Assembly (NCBI RefSeq): GCF_014197915.1
Contig: NZ_JACIGK010000012.1
Coordinates: 86,659 to 150,658 of the forward strand
Direction: 5' to 3'
Length of the DNA stretch: 64,000 nucleotides
Origin: Roseospira visakhapatnamensis
Lineage (GTDB): Bacteria; Pseudomonadota; Alphaproteobacteria; Rhodospirillales; Rhodospirillaceae
Shown here: one piece after another, positions 15,808-25,039 of the stretch
Layout of the letters: each line of letters starts with the position of its first letter
Position numbering within the stretch: the stretch's first letter is position 1
Notes under the pieces: generated by a model
What the model saw: only the letters and a program-made list of their open reading frames with translations
The model's database searches: none
Told to the model about the DNA's origin: nothing
Translations under genes and position numbers: made by a program

Positions 15808-17337
15808 TCAAGACAGGGCCGGCGCAGGCCCCGGACTCGCCGGGGTGGCCAGGCGGGCCATGGCCTCGGCCATGGCGTCGGGCAAGTCCTCGGCGATCAG
15901 TCCGGGCGGACCGAGGCGGGCGCCCGCGCCGTGCAGCCAGACGGCGGCGGCGGCGGCCTGCGCCGCCGGCATGCCCTGGGCCAGCAGGCCGAGAATGGCG
16001 CCGGCCAGGACGTCGCCCGAGCCGGCCGTCGCCAGGCTCGGCGGCGCGTCGGCGTTGATCACCAGGTGTCCGTCGGGGGCCGCGATCAGGGTGCGGGGCC
16101 CCTTCAGCAGCACCACGGCGCCGGCGCGTCGCGCCGCCAGCCGCGCGCGGGCCGCGCGATCGGCCTCGCTCGCCAGATCGGGGAACAGGGCGCGGAACTC
16201 GCCCTCATGCGGGGTCAATACGACCGGGCCGATGATCGCCTCGAACAGCATGCCCGGATCGTCGGCGAAGCTGGTGAGCGCGTCGGCGTCCAGCACCGTC
16301 GGCCGGCCGGTCGCCAGCAGCGCCAGCGCCCGCTGTGCCGTGACCGGTCCGCGCCCGGACCCCGGCCCCAGCAGCAGGGCGTTGTGGCGGGCATCGTCCA
16401 ACAGGGCGTCCAGGTCCTCCGGCCGCTCCAGGGCGCGGGTGATGACCCCGGGCGCGTCCTGGGCGTAGAGCGGGAGCACCGCCTCCGGCGCCGCCACGCT
16501 CAGCAGGCCGGCCCCCATCCGCCGCGCCGCCCGGGCCGCCAGCCGTCCCGCCCCCGTCATGCGCGCGCCGCCGAACACCACGGCGTGACCCCGGGTGTAC
16601 TTGTGATCGGAGGGGCGCGGCCGGGGCGGGGTCCACAGCGCCGGACCGTTGCGGAAGGCCATGGGGCGAATGTCCGCCAGCACCGCCGCCGGAATGCCGA
16701 TGTCGCTTACCACCAGGTCGCCGCACAGGGTGCCCCCCGGGTCCAGCAGGTGGCCCGGCTTGGCGCGGAAGAAGGTGACGGTGACCGCCGCCGGCGCCGC
16801 CGTGCCCAGGACCCGCCCCGTGTCGCCGTCCACGCCGCTGGGCATGTCCACGGCCACCGAGGGAATGCCCCGGGCGGCGACGGCCTCCAGCACCGACCCG
16901 GCCACGCCCTCCACCGGGCGGGTCAGGCCGGCGCCGAACAGGGCATCCACCACCAGGTCCGCGCGGTCCAGCGCCCCCAGATCCAGGGGGGCGATGGGGC
17001 CGTCCCAGCGCGCGGCGTTGACGGCCGCGTCGCCGCCGAGGCGGTCCCGTTCCCCCAGCAGCGCGACGCGCACCGGCCAGCCGTCGCGGGCCAGCCGGCG
17101 CGCGATCACGAAACCGTCGCCGCCGTTGTTGCCGGGACCACAGAGTATCACCACCCGGCGGGGCCGCCAGCGCAGGCGGATGGCCCGGGCGACGGCATGG
17201 CCGGCGGCCTCCATCAGCGCCAGCGACGGCACCCCGGCGGCGACGGCGGCGGCATCCGCGCGGCCCATCTCGGCGACGGTCAGCAGCTCCGGGTCGGCGA
17301 TGGCCGAGGGGGGCGGCAGGGGAATTTGAGGAGGCAT
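15808..17337 (-). CDS. nnr: Bifunctional NAD(P)H-hydrate epimerase / ADP-dependent NAD(P)H-hydrate dehydratase
   Basis: A 509-residue fusion (ATG 17337) that repairs hydrated NAD(P)H: the N-terminal YjeF_N domain interconverts R- and S-NAD(P)HX, and the C-terminal kinase-like domain dehydrates the S form using ADP. The epimerase domain shows VVILCGPGNNGGDGFVIARR (~residues 62-81) and DALFGAGLTRPVEG. The dehydratase domain begins near residue 230 (HKYTRGHAVVFGGARMTGAG), has NALLLGPGSGRG and VLDADALTSF, and ends with the ADP/Mg-binding TAGSGDVLAGAILGLLAQGM. Both domains look complete. It lies 52 bp downstream of trmB on the same strand and may be co-transcribed with metK-trmB. Confidence 0.92.
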   Translation of the reverse strand: MPPQIPLPPPSAIADPELLTVAEMGRADAAAVAAGVPSLALMEAAGHAVARAIRLRWRPRRVVILCGPGNNGGDGFVIARRLARDGWPVRVALLGERDRLGGDAAVNAARWDGPIAPLDLGALDRADLVVDALFGAGLTRPVEGVAGSVLEAVAARGIPSVAVDMPSGVDGDTGRVLGTAAPAAVTVTFFRAKPGHLLDPGGTLCGDLVVSDIGIPAAVLADIRPMAFRNGPALWTPPRPRPSDHKYTRGHAVVFGGARMTGAGRLAARAARRMGAGLLSVAAPEAVLPLYAQDAPGVITRALERPEDLDALLDDARHNALLLGPGSGRGPVTAQRALALLATGRPTVLDADALTSFADDPGMLFEAIIGPVVLTPHEGEFRALFPDLASEADRAARARLAARRAGAVVLLKGPRTLIAAPDGHLVINADAPPSLATAGSGDVLAGAILGLLAQGMPAAQAAAAAVWLHGAGARLGPPGLIAEDLPDAMAEAMARLATPASPGPAPALS

Positions 17338-17389
17338 GGACCGTCGTTCCGGGGCGTGTGATGAGGCCAGGACGGCGCCGTCCGCACCG

Positions 17390-18109
17390 TCACCCGCGCG
17401 GGCGGCGCCTGAAGTCAAGGTATGTGGGCGTCCGGCCGGCGTCCAGGGCCTTGGCCTCGTAGCGGGTCCGGACGTGATCGGACGGCGGCCGGCGCCAGTC
17501 GTCGGCCCGCCGCGCGGTCCACCGGAAATCCGGATGGGCGGTGGCGTGCGTCAGGGTCCAGCGCACGTATCCCCTGTCGTCGGTGGCCACACGCAGCAGG
17601 CCATCGTCGGTCAGCAGGCGCGCGAACAGGTCCAGGCGCCGGGGGGCGATCATGCGCCGCTTGGCGTGGCGGGTCTTGGGCCAGGGATCGGGGAACAGGA
17701 CGAAGATCCGCTCCAGGCAGGCGTCGGGCAGGTGCTCCAGCCAGGGGCGGATATCGTCGGCGACCACGCGCACGTTGGTCAGGCCGGCGTCGTCCACGGC
17801 GGCCACCAGCTTGGCGACGCCGTACTGGAACGCCTCGCCGCCGACGAAGCCCACCTCCGGATGGGCCGCCGCCTGCGCCGCCAGATGCTCGCCGCCGCCG
17901 AAGCCGATCTCCAGCCAGACGGCGCGCACCGGATGCGGGAACAGGACGCGGGGGTCCAAGATCTCGCCCTCGGCCGGCCGGGGCGCCGACAGGTCGGGCA
18001 GCCGCTGGTCGATCAGCGCGCGACGGCCGGCGCGCAACGGTTTGCCCTTGCGCCGGCCGTAGAAGCGGACGTCCTCGGTGCGCGGCCGGCTGTCGCGATC
18101 AGGCGCCAA
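17390..18109 (-). CDS. trmB: tRNA (guanine-N7-)-methyltransferase TrmB
   Basis: A 239-residue SAM-dependent enzyme that makes m7G46 in tRNA variable loops. Motifs: [10 protein letters not shown] near the N-terminus, the SAM-binding [20 protein letters not shown], and the family-specific [19 protein letters not shown], then the C-terminal [20 protein letters not shown]. The only start upstream of the conserved RRKGK is a TTG at 18109, lying 11 bp inside the end of metK; GTG or ATG alternatives are absent, so I keep TTG. Overlap with metK implies coupling: the SAM producer and a SAM consumer are translated from one message. Confidence 0.93.
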   Translation of the reverse strand: MAPDRDSRPRTEDVRFYGRRKGKPLRAGRRALIDQRLPDLSAPRPAEGEILDPRVLFPHPVRAVWLEIGFGGGEHLAAQAAAHPEVGFVGGEAFQYGVAKLVAAVDDAGLTNVRVVADDIRPWLEHLPDACLERIFVLFPDPWPKTRHAKRRMIAPRRLDLFARLLTDDGLLRVATDDRGYVRWTLTHATAHPDFRWTARRADDWRRPPSDHVRTRYEAKALDAGRTPTYLDFRRRPRG

Positions 18110-19277
18110 CGGCGGTCTTCAGCGCATCCACCAGGTCCAGGCGCTCCCAGGAGAAGCCGCCGTCGTCCTCCGGCGCGCGGCCGAAATGGCCGTAGGCCGC
18201 GGTGCGGGCGTAGATGGGCCGGCTCAGGCCCAGGTGCTCGCGGATGCCCCGCGGCGACAGGTCCATGACCTCCTGGAGCGCCCGGGCCAGCTTGCCCTCG
18301 TCGACGACGCCGGTGCCGGCGGTGTCGACGTAGACCGACAGGGGCTTGGACACGCCGATGGCGTAGGACACCTGGATGGTGCACTTGGTCGCCAGGCCGG
18401 CGCCGACCACGTTCTTGGCCAGGTAGCGCGCGGCATAGGCCGCCGAGCGGTCCACCTTGGTTGGGTCCTTGCCGGAGAACGCGCCGCCGCCGTGGGGGGC
18501 CGCGCCGCCGTAGGTGTCGACGATGATCTTGCGCCCGGTCAGGCCGCAGTCGCCGTCCGGACCGCCGATCACGAAGCGGCCGGTGGGGTTCACGTAGAAG
18601 TCCTGCTCGGGGCACATCCAGCCCTCGGGCAGCACCTTCAGGACGTGGCCGCGCACCAGCTCACGGATCTCCTCGACCGAGGCGGCATCGGCATGCTGGG
18701 TGGAGACCACCACGCTGGTGGCGCCGACCGGCTTGCCGTTCGCGTAGCGCAAGGTGACCTGACTCTTGGAGTCAGGGCCCAGAAGAGCCGTGGCGCCGCT
18801 CTTGCGGGCCTCGGCCATGGACTTCAGGATGCGATGCGACAGCGCGATGGGCGCGGGCATCAGTTCCTCGGTCTCGTCGCAGGCGTAGCCGAACATGATG
18901 CCCTGGTCGCCGGCGCCCTCGTCCTTGTTGCCGGCGGCGTCCACGCCCTGGGCGATGTCGGTCGACTGGGAATGCAGGTGGACCTGGACATCGGCGGTCT
19001 TCCAGTGAAAGCCGTCCTGCTCGTAGCCGATATCCCGGATGGCGTCGCGCGCCACCTGCACCAGCAGATCCGTGTTGCCCGCCACCTCGGCCGGTCCACG
19101 TACCTCTCCGGCCAGCACCACCAGATTGGTGGTGGTCAGGGTCTCGCAGGCCACGCGCGCCACCGGGTCGGCGGCGAGGAAGGTATCGACCACGGCGTCG
19201 GACACCCGGTCGCAGACCTTGTCCGGATGACCTTCGGACACGGACTCGGAGGTAAACAGGTAATCGTTCAGGGACAC
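18099..19277 (-). CDS. metK: S-adenosylmethionine synthetase
   Basis: A 392-residue enzyme forming SAM from methionine and ATP. GTG 19277 is chosen because AAGGAG sits 8-9 bases before it and the protein then begins [20 protein letters not shown], as the family does; the frame stays open further upstream without family resemblance. ATP and metal motifs: GHPDK (residues 16-20), GAGDQG (121-126) and [19 protein letters not shown] near residue 250. Length is typical. The upstream non-coding stretch (19278-19509) shows no SAM-I, SAM-II or SAM/SAH riboswitch pattern that I can recognise. trmB overlaps its 3' end. Confidence 0.96.
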   Translation of the reverse strand: MSLNDYLFTSESVSEGHPDKVCDRVSDAVVDTFLAADPVARVACETLTTTNLVVLAGEVRGPAEVAGNTDLLVQVARDAIRDIGYEQDGFHWKTADVQVHLHSQSTDIAQGVDAAGNKDEGAGDQGIMFGYACDETEELMPAPIALSHRILKSMAEARKSGATALLGPDSKSQVTLRYANGKPVGATSVVVSTQHADAASVEEIRELVRGHVLKVLPEGWMCPEQDFYVNPTGRFVIGGPDGDCGLTGRKIIVDTYGGAAPHGGGAFSGKDPTKVDRSAAYAARYLAKNVVGAGLATKCTIQVSYAIGVSKPLSVYVDTAGTGVVDEGKLARALQEVMDLSPRGIREHLGLSRPIYARTAAYGHFGRAPEDDGGFSWERLDLVDALKTAVGA

Positions 19278-19509
19278 GGGCCGGGCTCCTTCTCGGCGGG
19301 CTACGGGGGCGGGCGAAAGAAAAGGGGGACGAAGGACCACGGCCAGCGCGCGGATGCGTGAGACGGGCGCGCCGCCAGCCCCCTATTAGCGGCGGTTCTT
19401 GGCACGAGTCGACAGGGGAAGGCAAGGGTGGTTGCCCATTGACATACCGCCCGTGGAGGATGCGGACCCCCGACCAGCCCGGCGTGACGGTCGCCGCGTC
19501 ACTCCCGCG

Positions 19510-19538
19510 TTGACGACGGCAGGGGCTCTCTGTAGAGT
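19510..19538 (+). promoter_or_regulatory. Sigma-70-type promoter of rpmJ
   Basis: TTGACG (19510-19515) and TAGAGT (19533-19538) are separated by exactly 17 bp, and the rpmJ start lies about 115 bp downstream. The rest of the metK-rpmJ interval (19278-19658) shows no gene. Confidence 0.6.
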
Positions 19539-19658
19539 GCGTGCTCCCGTTTTCGGGCGGGTGTCTGGCGACAGTGGTCGCGCGTGGACCGCCCTCCCCC
19601 GATCTTCAAGTTTCGCCGATCGGCCCCGCCGGTGCGGCCAGCCGTCGAGGATAGACCC

Positions 19659-19784
19659 ATGCGCGTGCGTAATTCCCTGAAGTCGGCCAAGACCCGCGAC
19701 AAGAACTGCCGTGTCGTGCGGCGTCGGGGCCGCGTCTACGTGATCAACAAGCAGAACCCGCGCTTCAAGGCCCGCCAGGGCTGA
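19659..19784 (+). CDS. rpmJ: 50S ribosomal protein L36 (bL36)
   Basis: A 41-residue basic protein: [20 protein letters not shown], then [21 protein letters not shown]. The start is ATG 19659 after GAGG at 19646-19650; a longer open frame upstream is not conserved. It has a single cysteine, so it is the zinc-free type, and the length matches the alphaproteobacterial form. The gene stands alone, outside the ribosomal-protein operons, with its own promoter and terminator, as is usual in this class. Confidence 0.96.
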   Translation: MRVRNSLKSAKTRDKNCRVVRRRGRVYVINKQNPRFKARQG

Positions 19785-19860
19785 AGCTTCGTCCGGATGG
19801 ACGGCGGTCCGGCGTGACGATCGTCGCGCGGTCGGCGATATCCGCAAGACCTTGATTCTC

Positions 19861-19891
19861 GGCCCCGGTCCGGCGCACCCGGACCGGGGCC
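19861..19891. terminator. Terminator between rpmJ and nrdJ
   Basis: The 13-bp arms GGCCCCGGTCCGG (19861-19873) and CCGGACCGGGGCC (19879-19891) pair perfectly with a 5-base loop, followed by TTGT on the plus side. It lies between convergent rpmJ and nrdJ and probably serves both. Confidence 0.75.
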
Positions 19892-19907
19892 TTGTCGTGC
19901 GCCGTCG

Positions 19908-22400
19908 TCAGCCGCAGCGGGAATAGCCGCAACTGGCGCAGGTGTCGCACCCTTCCTGGCGGATCAGGGTGGGCTGGGCGCATTTGGGGCAGAAGCGCAT
20001 GCCCGCCGGCATGGACGGCCCATTCCGCCCGGCCGCCGCCGCCGCCGCGCGAGGCATCGCCGCGTCGTCGCGATCCTCGGTCCCAATCTCGTCCCCAACC
20101 TTGTCCCAGCTGGCTCCCCCGGGCGTTCCCCGGGGACTCCGGGAGGAGGGGGCGTCCGGGACCAGGAACCCGGTCTCGATCATATGGGCCTCGATCACCT
20201 CGCCGATGGCCGCCAGCAGCGACGGCACATAGCGGCCCCGCATCCACTGGCCGCCGCGCGGATCGAACACCGCCTTCAACTCCTCGACCACGAAGTGGAC
20301 GTCGCCGCCCCGCCGGAAGACCGCCGAGATCATGCGCGTCAGGGCCACGGTCCAGGCGTAGTGCTCCATGTTCTTGGAGTTGATGAACACCTCGAACGGC
20401 CGGCGATGGCCGTCCGCCGGCACGATGTCGTTGACGGTGATGTACATCGCGTGGTCGCTCTCCGGCCAGCGCACCTTGTAGGTCCGCCCCGGCAGCACCT
20501 CCGGCCGGTCCAGGGGGCGGGTCAGGTGCACGACCCGGGCGTCGCCGTATCCCTCGGCGGGGCGGCGTCCGCTCCCGGGGATGGTGGCCAGGTCGCGGGC
20601 GTCGGTTGTGGGGGTCGACTCCGGACGCTCGGGGGCCGGTGTGCCCTCGTCGGCGGCCGGCTCGGGCGCGGCGGCCGGCGCGGCGACCGAGAGCACCGCC
20701 CCGGTCACGGCGTTGGGCCGGTAGGTGGTGCAGCCCTTGCAGCCGCTCAGCCACGCCTGCCAGTAGACGTCGCGGAAGGCATCGAAGGGCAGATCCTCGG
20801 GCACGTTGATGGTCTTGGACACCGCGCTGTCGATATGGTCCTGGACCACCGCCTGCATCGCCAGATGATCGCGCGGGCTGAGATCCTGGGCGGTGACGAA
20901 AGCGCCCTCGGGGTCGTCGGGTAGCGGCGCGTCCTCGCCCCGGAGCGCCTTGTACAGGCGCCACGCGTGATCCGAGACCGTCTCCTCGCGGCGGCTGCCG
21001 TCGTCCTGGAGCACGGCGCGGGTGTACTCGAAGCTGAACACGGGCTCCAGGCCCGAGGACACATTGTCGGCGAACAGCGAGATGGTGCCGGTGGGCGCCA
21101 CCGAGGTCAGCAGCGCGTTGCGGATGCCGTGTTCGGCGATGCCCGCGCGCAGGTCGTCGTCGAGGGTGGCGATGGTCTCGCCCCGCAGATACTGGTTGCG
21201 GTCGAACAGGGGGAACGGCCCCTTCTCGCGCGCAAGATCGATGGAGGCGGCATAGGCGGCGCGGCGCAGGGCCGCCATCCAGCGGCCGGTGAGCGCGACC
21301 GCCGCGTCCGAGCCATAGCGCGCGTTGCACAGGATCAGGGCGTCGGCCAGGCCGGTGATGCCCAGCCCGATGCGCCGCTTGGTTTCGGCCTCCCGGCGGT
21401 GCTGGGGCAGGGGATAGCGCGACACGTCGATGACATTGTCCAGCAGGCGCACGGCGGTGGCGGTCAGATCCGCCAGGGCGGCCTCGTCCAGGCGTGCCTC
21501 GGGGGTGAAGGGATCGTCCACCAGACGCGCCAGGTTGATGGACCCGAGCAGGCAGGTTCCGTACGGGGGCAGAGGTTGTTCACCGCATGGATTTGTCGCT
21601 GTGATTGTTTCGCAGTACCATAGGTTGTTGCGCCGGTTGATGCGATCGATGAAGATCACGCCCGGCTCGGCGTGGTCGTAGGTGGCGCGCATGATGCGCG
21701 TCCACAGGTCGCGGGCACGGAGCGTGCGATGCACCACGCCGTCGAAGACCAGGTCCCAGGCGTCGTCCGTCTCCACCGCGCGCATGAACGGGTCGGTGGC
21801 CAGGACGGACAGGTTGAAGTTGCGCAGACGCCCGGGCTCGCGCTTCGCGGTGATGAAGGACTCGATGTCCGGATGGTCGCAGCGCAGCGTGGCCATCATG
21901 GCGCCGCGCCGCGACCCGGCGCTCATGATGGTGCGGCACATGGCGTCCCACACGTCCATGAACGACAGCGGCCCGGAGGCGTCGGCGGCCACGCCGTGCA
22001 CCGGCGCGCCCCGGGGTCGGAGCGTGGAGAAGTCGTAGCCGATGCCCCCGCCCTGCTGAAGGGTCAGCGCGGCTTCGCGCAGGTGGTCGAAGATGCCGCC
22101 CATGTCGTCGGGAACGGTGCCCATGACGAAGCAGTTGAACAGCGTCACCCGGCGGTCGGTGCCGGCGCCGGCGAGGATGCGCCCGGCCGGCAGCACCCGG
22201 TAGTCCTCCAGCGCCGCCATGAACCGCGCTTCCCAGGGGGCCGGGTCGGCCTCGCCGGCCGCCAGTGCCCGGGCCACCCGGCGCCAGGTGTCCGTGACCG
22301 AACTGTCCACAGGCGCGCCGGCCGCCGTCTTCAGCCGGTACTTCATGTCCCAGATCTGATGAGCGATGGGCGCCATTGGCGGGGCGGCTGTTCCGGACAC
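19908..22400 (-). CDS. nrdJ: Adenosylcobalamin-dependent (class II) ribonucleoside-diphosphate reductase
   Basis: An 830-residue enzyme making deoxyribonucleotides with a B12-derived radical, independent of oxygen. GTG 22400 follows AAAAGGA with good spacing; ATG 22376, eight codons in, is the alternative. Active-site elements: RVTLFNCFVMGTVPDD (first redox Cys, residue ~90), ATNPCGEQPLPPYGTCLLGS (NPCGE at ~270-274, radical-transfer Cys and the catalytic Asn/Glu), and GIGYDFSTLRPRG. The C-terminal ~120 residues end in a four-Cys zinc-ribbon-like tail (CPKCAQ...CDTCASCGYSRCG), which in this family holds the Cys pair that re-reduces the active site. It is monocistronic. Upstream lie a palindrome, a probable promoter and DnaA-box-like sites. 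Confidence 0.95.
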   Translation of the reverse strand: MSGTAAPPMAPIAHQIWDMKYRLKTAAGAPVDSSVTDTWRRVARALAAGEADPAPWEARFMAALEDYRVLPAGRILAGAGTDRRVTLFNCFVMGTVPDDMGGIFDHLREAALTLQQGGGIGYDFSTLRPRGAPVHGVAADASGPLSFMDVWDAMCRTIMSAGSRRGAMMATLRCDHPDIESFITAKREPGRLRNFNLSVLATDPFMRAVETDDAWDLVFDGVVHRTLRARDLWTRIMRATYDHAEPGVIFIDRINRRNNLWYCETITATNPCGEQPLPPYGTCLLGSINLARLVDDPFTPEARLDEAALADLTATAVRLLDNVIDVSRYPLPQHRREAETKRRIGLGITGLADALILCNARYGSDAAVALTGRWMAALRRAAYAASIDLAREKGPFPLFDRNQYLRGETIATLDDDLRAGIAEHGIRNALLTSVAPTGTISLFADNVSSGLEPVFSFEYTRAVLQDDGSRREETVSDHAWRLYKALRGEDAPLPDDPEGAFVTAQDLSPRDHLAMQAVVQDHIDSAVSKTINVPEDLPFDAFRDVYWQAWLSGCKGCTTYRPNAVTGAVLSVAAPAAAPEPAADEGTPAPERPESTPTTDARDLATIPGSGRRPAEGYGDARVVHLTRPLDRPEVLPGRTYKVRWPESDHAMYITVNDIVPADGHRRPFEVFINSKNMEHYAWTVALTRMISAVFRRGGDVHFVVEELKAVFDPRGGQWMRGRYVPSLLAAIGEVIEAHMIETGFLVPDAPSSRSPRGTPGGASWDKVGDEIGTEDRDDAAMPRAAAAAAGRNGPSMPAGMRFCPKCAQPTLIRQEGCDTCASCGYSRCG

Positions 22401-22433
22401 GGCCCGAGTCCTTTTCGCTTCGGCGTGAAGGTA

Positions 22434-22445
22434 TTGAAAATTCAA
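22434..22445. promoter_or_regulatory. 12-bp perfect palindrome in the nrdJ leader
   Basis: TTGAAAATTCAA, self-complementary, lies 34 bp upstream of the nrdJ start and just downstream of the proposed promoter. A regulator site is possible; it does not match the NrdR box closely. Confidence 0.4.
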
Positions 22446-22484
22446 GATGTCACGGCCGCCCGGGCGGATCCGGGACCCTGGTCC

Positions 22485-22513
22485 CAGGTAGCGCGCGCCG
22501 ATCCCCGCGTCAA
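22485..22513 (-). promoter_or_regulatory. Possible nrdJ promoter
   Basis: On the minus strand TTGACG (22513-22508) and TACCTG (22490-22485) are 17 bp apart. The -35 is good, the -10 mediocre. Confidence 0.4.
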
Positions 22514-22599
22514 CGATCGTTCTTGTTTTGTTTCCGGCCCGCGTTCTTGTCACGGACCCGGTGAGATGTACGACTCGTTGGTGTGCTTGAGGGTTGCCG

Positions 22600-22622
22600 G
22601 TTCATCCACCGGGTTATCCACA
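22600..22622. promoter_or_regulatory. DnaA-box-like pair upstream of nrdJ
   Basis: TTATCCACA at 22614-22622 is identical to the strong E. coli-type DnaA box; TTCATCCAC at 22600-22608 is a weaker relative in the same orientation, 14 bp away. The pair lies between nrdJ and the acyltransferase gene, about 200 bp before nrdJ. Confidence 0.5.
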
Positions 22623-22637
22623 AGCCGTGTCCCCCCG

Positions 22638-23402
22638 TCAGGGCGAGGGGGCCGCGTCCCGGGCCCGCGACTCGATCGCGGCGCCGGGGTCGGGCAGGTC
22701 GGCCACGGCGCCCTCCACCCGCGCGCGCAGGTCCTCCAGGAACCGCCGACGGTCCAACCCCCGGTCCATGGGCGGCAGGATCCGCACGCTGACCACGCCG
22801 GGATGCTTCAGGAACGCCTTGCGGTGCCAGACCCGCCCCGAGTTCAGCGCCACCGGCACCACCGGCACGTCCGGGAACCGCTGGTACAGGGCCGCCACCC
22901 CGGGATGGTAGGGACGGCTGTCGCCCGGAGCGGTGCGCGTGCCCTCGGGAAAGATGATCACCTGCCGCCCCTCGGCCAGCACCGCGCCGCAGGCCCGCAT
23001 CATGGCCTTCAGCGCGCTCGCCCCGGCCGCGCGATCGATGCCGACCATGCCGGCGGCCTTCATGTACCAGCCCACCAGCGGGATGCGGAACAGCTCGCGC
23101 TTGAGCACGTAGGCCGGGTCATCCAGCAGGCCGTGGAACAGGAAGGTATCCCAGGCGCTCTGATGCTTGGCGGCGACGATCACCGGTCCGGCCGGCAGGT
23201 TCTCCAGTCCCTCGATCCGATAGCGCACCCCGGCCACATGCCAGGCGGTGGCGCGCAGGCCGGCCAGCCACAGCTTGGTGGCCCCCACCACCACCCGGCG
23301 CGGGGCCGCCAGCAGCGGCAGGTACAGCACGCCCAGCATGGCGGTCCAGGTCACGTAAATGAGGTTGAACGCCAGGGAACGCAACACGGTGACCATGGGC
23401 AT
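22638..23402 (-). CDS. plsC: 1-acyl-sn-glycerol-3-phosphate acyltransferase (PlsC family)
   Basis: A 254-residue membrane-associated acyltransferase that would turn lysophosphatidate into phosphatidate. The N-terminus is hydrophobic (VTVLRSLAFNLIYVTWTAML). The catalytic HX4D motif is in VAAKHQSAWDTFLF, the second block KRELFRIPLVGWYMKAAGMV, and the substrate motif IIFPEGTRTAPGD follows. ATG 23402 overlaps the stop of the upstream ydcF-like gene by one base (TGATG), so translation is coupled. The run ftsE-ftsX-ydcF-plsC on one strand ties cell division to envelope lipid synthesis. Lyso-ornithine acyltransferase (OlsA-like) is an alternative specificity. Confidence 0.88.
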   Translation of the reverse strand: MPMVTVLRSLAFNLIYVTWTAMLGVLYLPLLAAPRRVVVGATKLWLAGLRATAWHVAGVRYRIEGLENLPAGPVIVAAKHQSAWDTFLFHGLLDDPAYVLKRELFRIPLVGWYMKAAGMVGIDRAAGASALKAMMRACGAVLAEGRQVIIFPEGTRTAPGDSRPYHPGVAALYQRFPDVPVVPVALNSGRVWHRKAFLKHPGVVSVRILPPMDRGLDRRRFLEDLRARVEGAVADLPDPGAAIESRARDAAPSP

Positions 23403-24055
23403 CACGGATCGAGGTCCTTCACGACGGAGACGGAGTCGCGCAACGACACCCCCAGGTGAATCCGCGCCAGCGCCACCAGGTATTTGGTGTACTCGCCGGC
23501 CAGCAGGGACGCGGTGCCGGGAAAGCGCCACCATTCCTCCTGCTTCACGTGGGGGGGATAGACGGGATGGGGCACCAGCCGCCGGTTCGGCATCACATGG
23601 TGGAACTCCAGCACGGCGCGGCGCATGTGGTAGGCGGCGGTGACCACCCGCAGGCTCGTGTGTCCGCGCGCCCGCGCCCAGGCGGCGGTCTCCTCGGCGT
23701 TGCCCAGGGTGTCGGCGGCGGCGTGGCCCAGCGTGACCCGCGCCGCCAGCGCCGCCGACGGGCGCCTGTCCAGGGCGCGCCACAGATCGTCCGTGGTCAC
23801 GGCGGCGGGTACGCCGCTGATGAACAGTTCGGCATCCGGGTCGGCCTCCAGCAGATCCAGGCCAGCGCGCAGGCGCGCGCTGCCGCCGGTCAGCACGACG
23901 ATCGCGTCCACGGGACGGGTCGCGTCCTCGGCCGACGGCTCCGGCGGCGCGGCCGCATACCAGACCAGGCCCATGCTCCAGGCCAGCACCGGCAGCAGAA
24001 CGCCCGCCACGACCAGGGCCGGCCGCGCCGGCAGACGAAAAAGGGAACGCGCCAA
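23402..24055 (-). CDS. YdcF/SanA-like DUF218 membrane-anchored protein
   Basis: A 217-residue protein with an N-terminal signal anchor (ALVVAGVLLPVLAWSMGLVW, residues ~13-32) and a periplasmic DUF218 domain. Family motifs are VDAIVVLTGGSARLRAGLDL, AELFISGV, TLGNAEETAAWARARG and LRVVTAAYHMRRAVLEFHHV. DUF218 proteins act in envelope homeostasis and vancomycin tolerance in enteric bacteria; the reaction is unknown. The gene is 61 bp after ftsX and overlaps plsC, an arrangement common in alphaproteobacteria as far as I recall. Confidence 0.85.
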   Translation of the reverse strand: MARSLFRLPARPALVVAGVLLPVLAWSMGLVWYAAAPPEPSAEDATRPVDAIVVLTGGSARLRAGLDLLEADPDAELFISGVPAAVTTDDLWRALDRRPSAALAARVTLGHAAADTLGNAEETAAWARARGHTSLRVVTAAYHMRRAVLEFHHVMPNRRLVPHPVYPPHVKQEEWWRFPGTASLLAGEYTKYLVALARIHLGVSLRDSVSVVKDLDP

Positions 24056-24116
24056 GGGTCGATCAACCGGATTGGAACACCAGCAGGGACAGGGGCGAGG
24101 CTCGAAGCATGCCGGC

Positions 24117-25007
24117 TCAGGGCATCCGGGACAAGGTATGCAACACCGTCACCCGCGCCGTCAGCATCGATAGCCCGGCCGCCCCCAGGGGCAGAAGCAC
24201 GAGCCAAAGCCAGTCCCACGGCGACAGGCCCACCCTGGGAATCAGGCCCCCCTCGACCTGAGCCGCCAGCCAGCCCACACCGGCCAGCACCGGCAACGCC
24301 AGCATGAAGCCGCCGAGGCCGCCCTTCAAGCCCTGGGTGAGCGCGTGGCGCGCGAATTGCCGGGCGATGTAGTCCTGCTGGGCGCCGATCAGGTGCAGGA
24401 CCTCGATCACCGGCCGATGCGCCGTCAGCCCGGCCCGGGTGGCATGGATGATGGCCAAGGTGGTCGCCACGCCGACCACCGCCACCACCGCCAGGGCCAG
24501 CAGGCCCAGGGCCTCGCCAAGGTCCATCAGGCGCGACAGCCACAGCCGATGGGCGTCCAGCGAGGCCCCCGGCACCGCCGCCGCCAGCGCCCGCGCCACG
24601 TCGCTGGCCGTGTCGCCGCCGGCCCCGGGGCGCAGGGTGATGTCGATGAGGCGCGGCATCGGCAGGTCGTCCAGCAGTTCGCCGGCGCCGATCCAGGGCT
24701 CCACCAGGGCGGTCAGCTCGGCGTCGTCCAGCGCCCGGGCCGAGGCCACCGCCGGGTGACCGCGCAGGGCCTCCAGGGCCAGCGCCACCCGCCGGTCGGT
24801 GGCCGCGCGCGCCTCGGCGCCCAGGCCGGGCGCCGCCTGGATTTGCGCCGTCAGCGTTCCCGTGACATCGCGGCGCCAGCGGTCGAGCACGTTGTCCAGG
24901 GCCAGTGCTCCGGACGCCGCCAGCACCGCCAGGAACACCATGACGCCCACCAGAACCGGGACCAGGCGGGCGTTGCGGTCACGGGACAACGGAATGTCGG
25001 AGCGCAT
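24117..25007 (-). CDS. ftsX: Cell division protein FtsX
   Basis: A 296-residue permease-like partner of FtsE, which transmits ATP hydrolysis across the membrane to control peptidoglycan hydrolases at the septum. It has the expected layout: a cytoplasmic N-terminus, a membrane helix at ~15-38 (LVPVLVGVMVFLAVLAASGA), a periplasmic domain of ~130 residues, then three helices (LGLLALAVVAVVGVATTLAI; GFMLALPVLAGVGWLAAQV; WLWLVLLPLGAAGLSMLTAR). The cytoplasmic loop VIEVLHLIGAQQDYIARQFA is the conserved FtsE-contact segment. It starts 32 bp after ftsE. Confidence 0.92.
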   Translation of the reverse strand: MRSDIPLSRDRNARLVPVLVGVMVFLAVLAASGALALDNVLDRWRRDVTGTLTAQIQAAPGLGAEARAATDRRVALALEALRGHPAVASARALDDAELTALVEPWIGAGELLDDLPMPRLIDITLRPGAGGDTASDVARALAAAVPGASLDAHRLWLSRLMDLGEALGLLALAVVAVVGVATTLAIIHATRAGLTAHRPVIEVLHLIGAQQDYIARQFARHALTQGLKGGLGGFMLALPVLAGVGWLAAQVEGGLIPRVGLSPWDWLWLVLLPLGAAGLSMLTARVTVLHTLSRMP

Positions 25008-25039
25008 GCAGGCGGATGTCCTTTTGCCAGGGGCCGGGA

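Noticed and set aside
12046..16058. Long plus-strand frames opposite the chemoreceptor and malonyl-CoA decarboxylase
   Set aside because: Antisense shadows; the minus-strand proteins are complete and unmistakable.
19278..19509. Possible SAM-responsive riboswitch before metK
   Set aside because: I looked for SAM-I, SAM-II and SAM/SAH patterns on the minus strand and did not see their conserved cores.
22600..22622. Replication origin suggested by a DnaA box
   Set aside because: Only one perfect and one weak box are present, with no AT-rich unwinding region or cluster of boxes.
22401..22637. Possible cobalamin riboswitch before nrdJ
   Set aside because: No B12-box-like core (GCCACTG type) or extended leader structure was seen.
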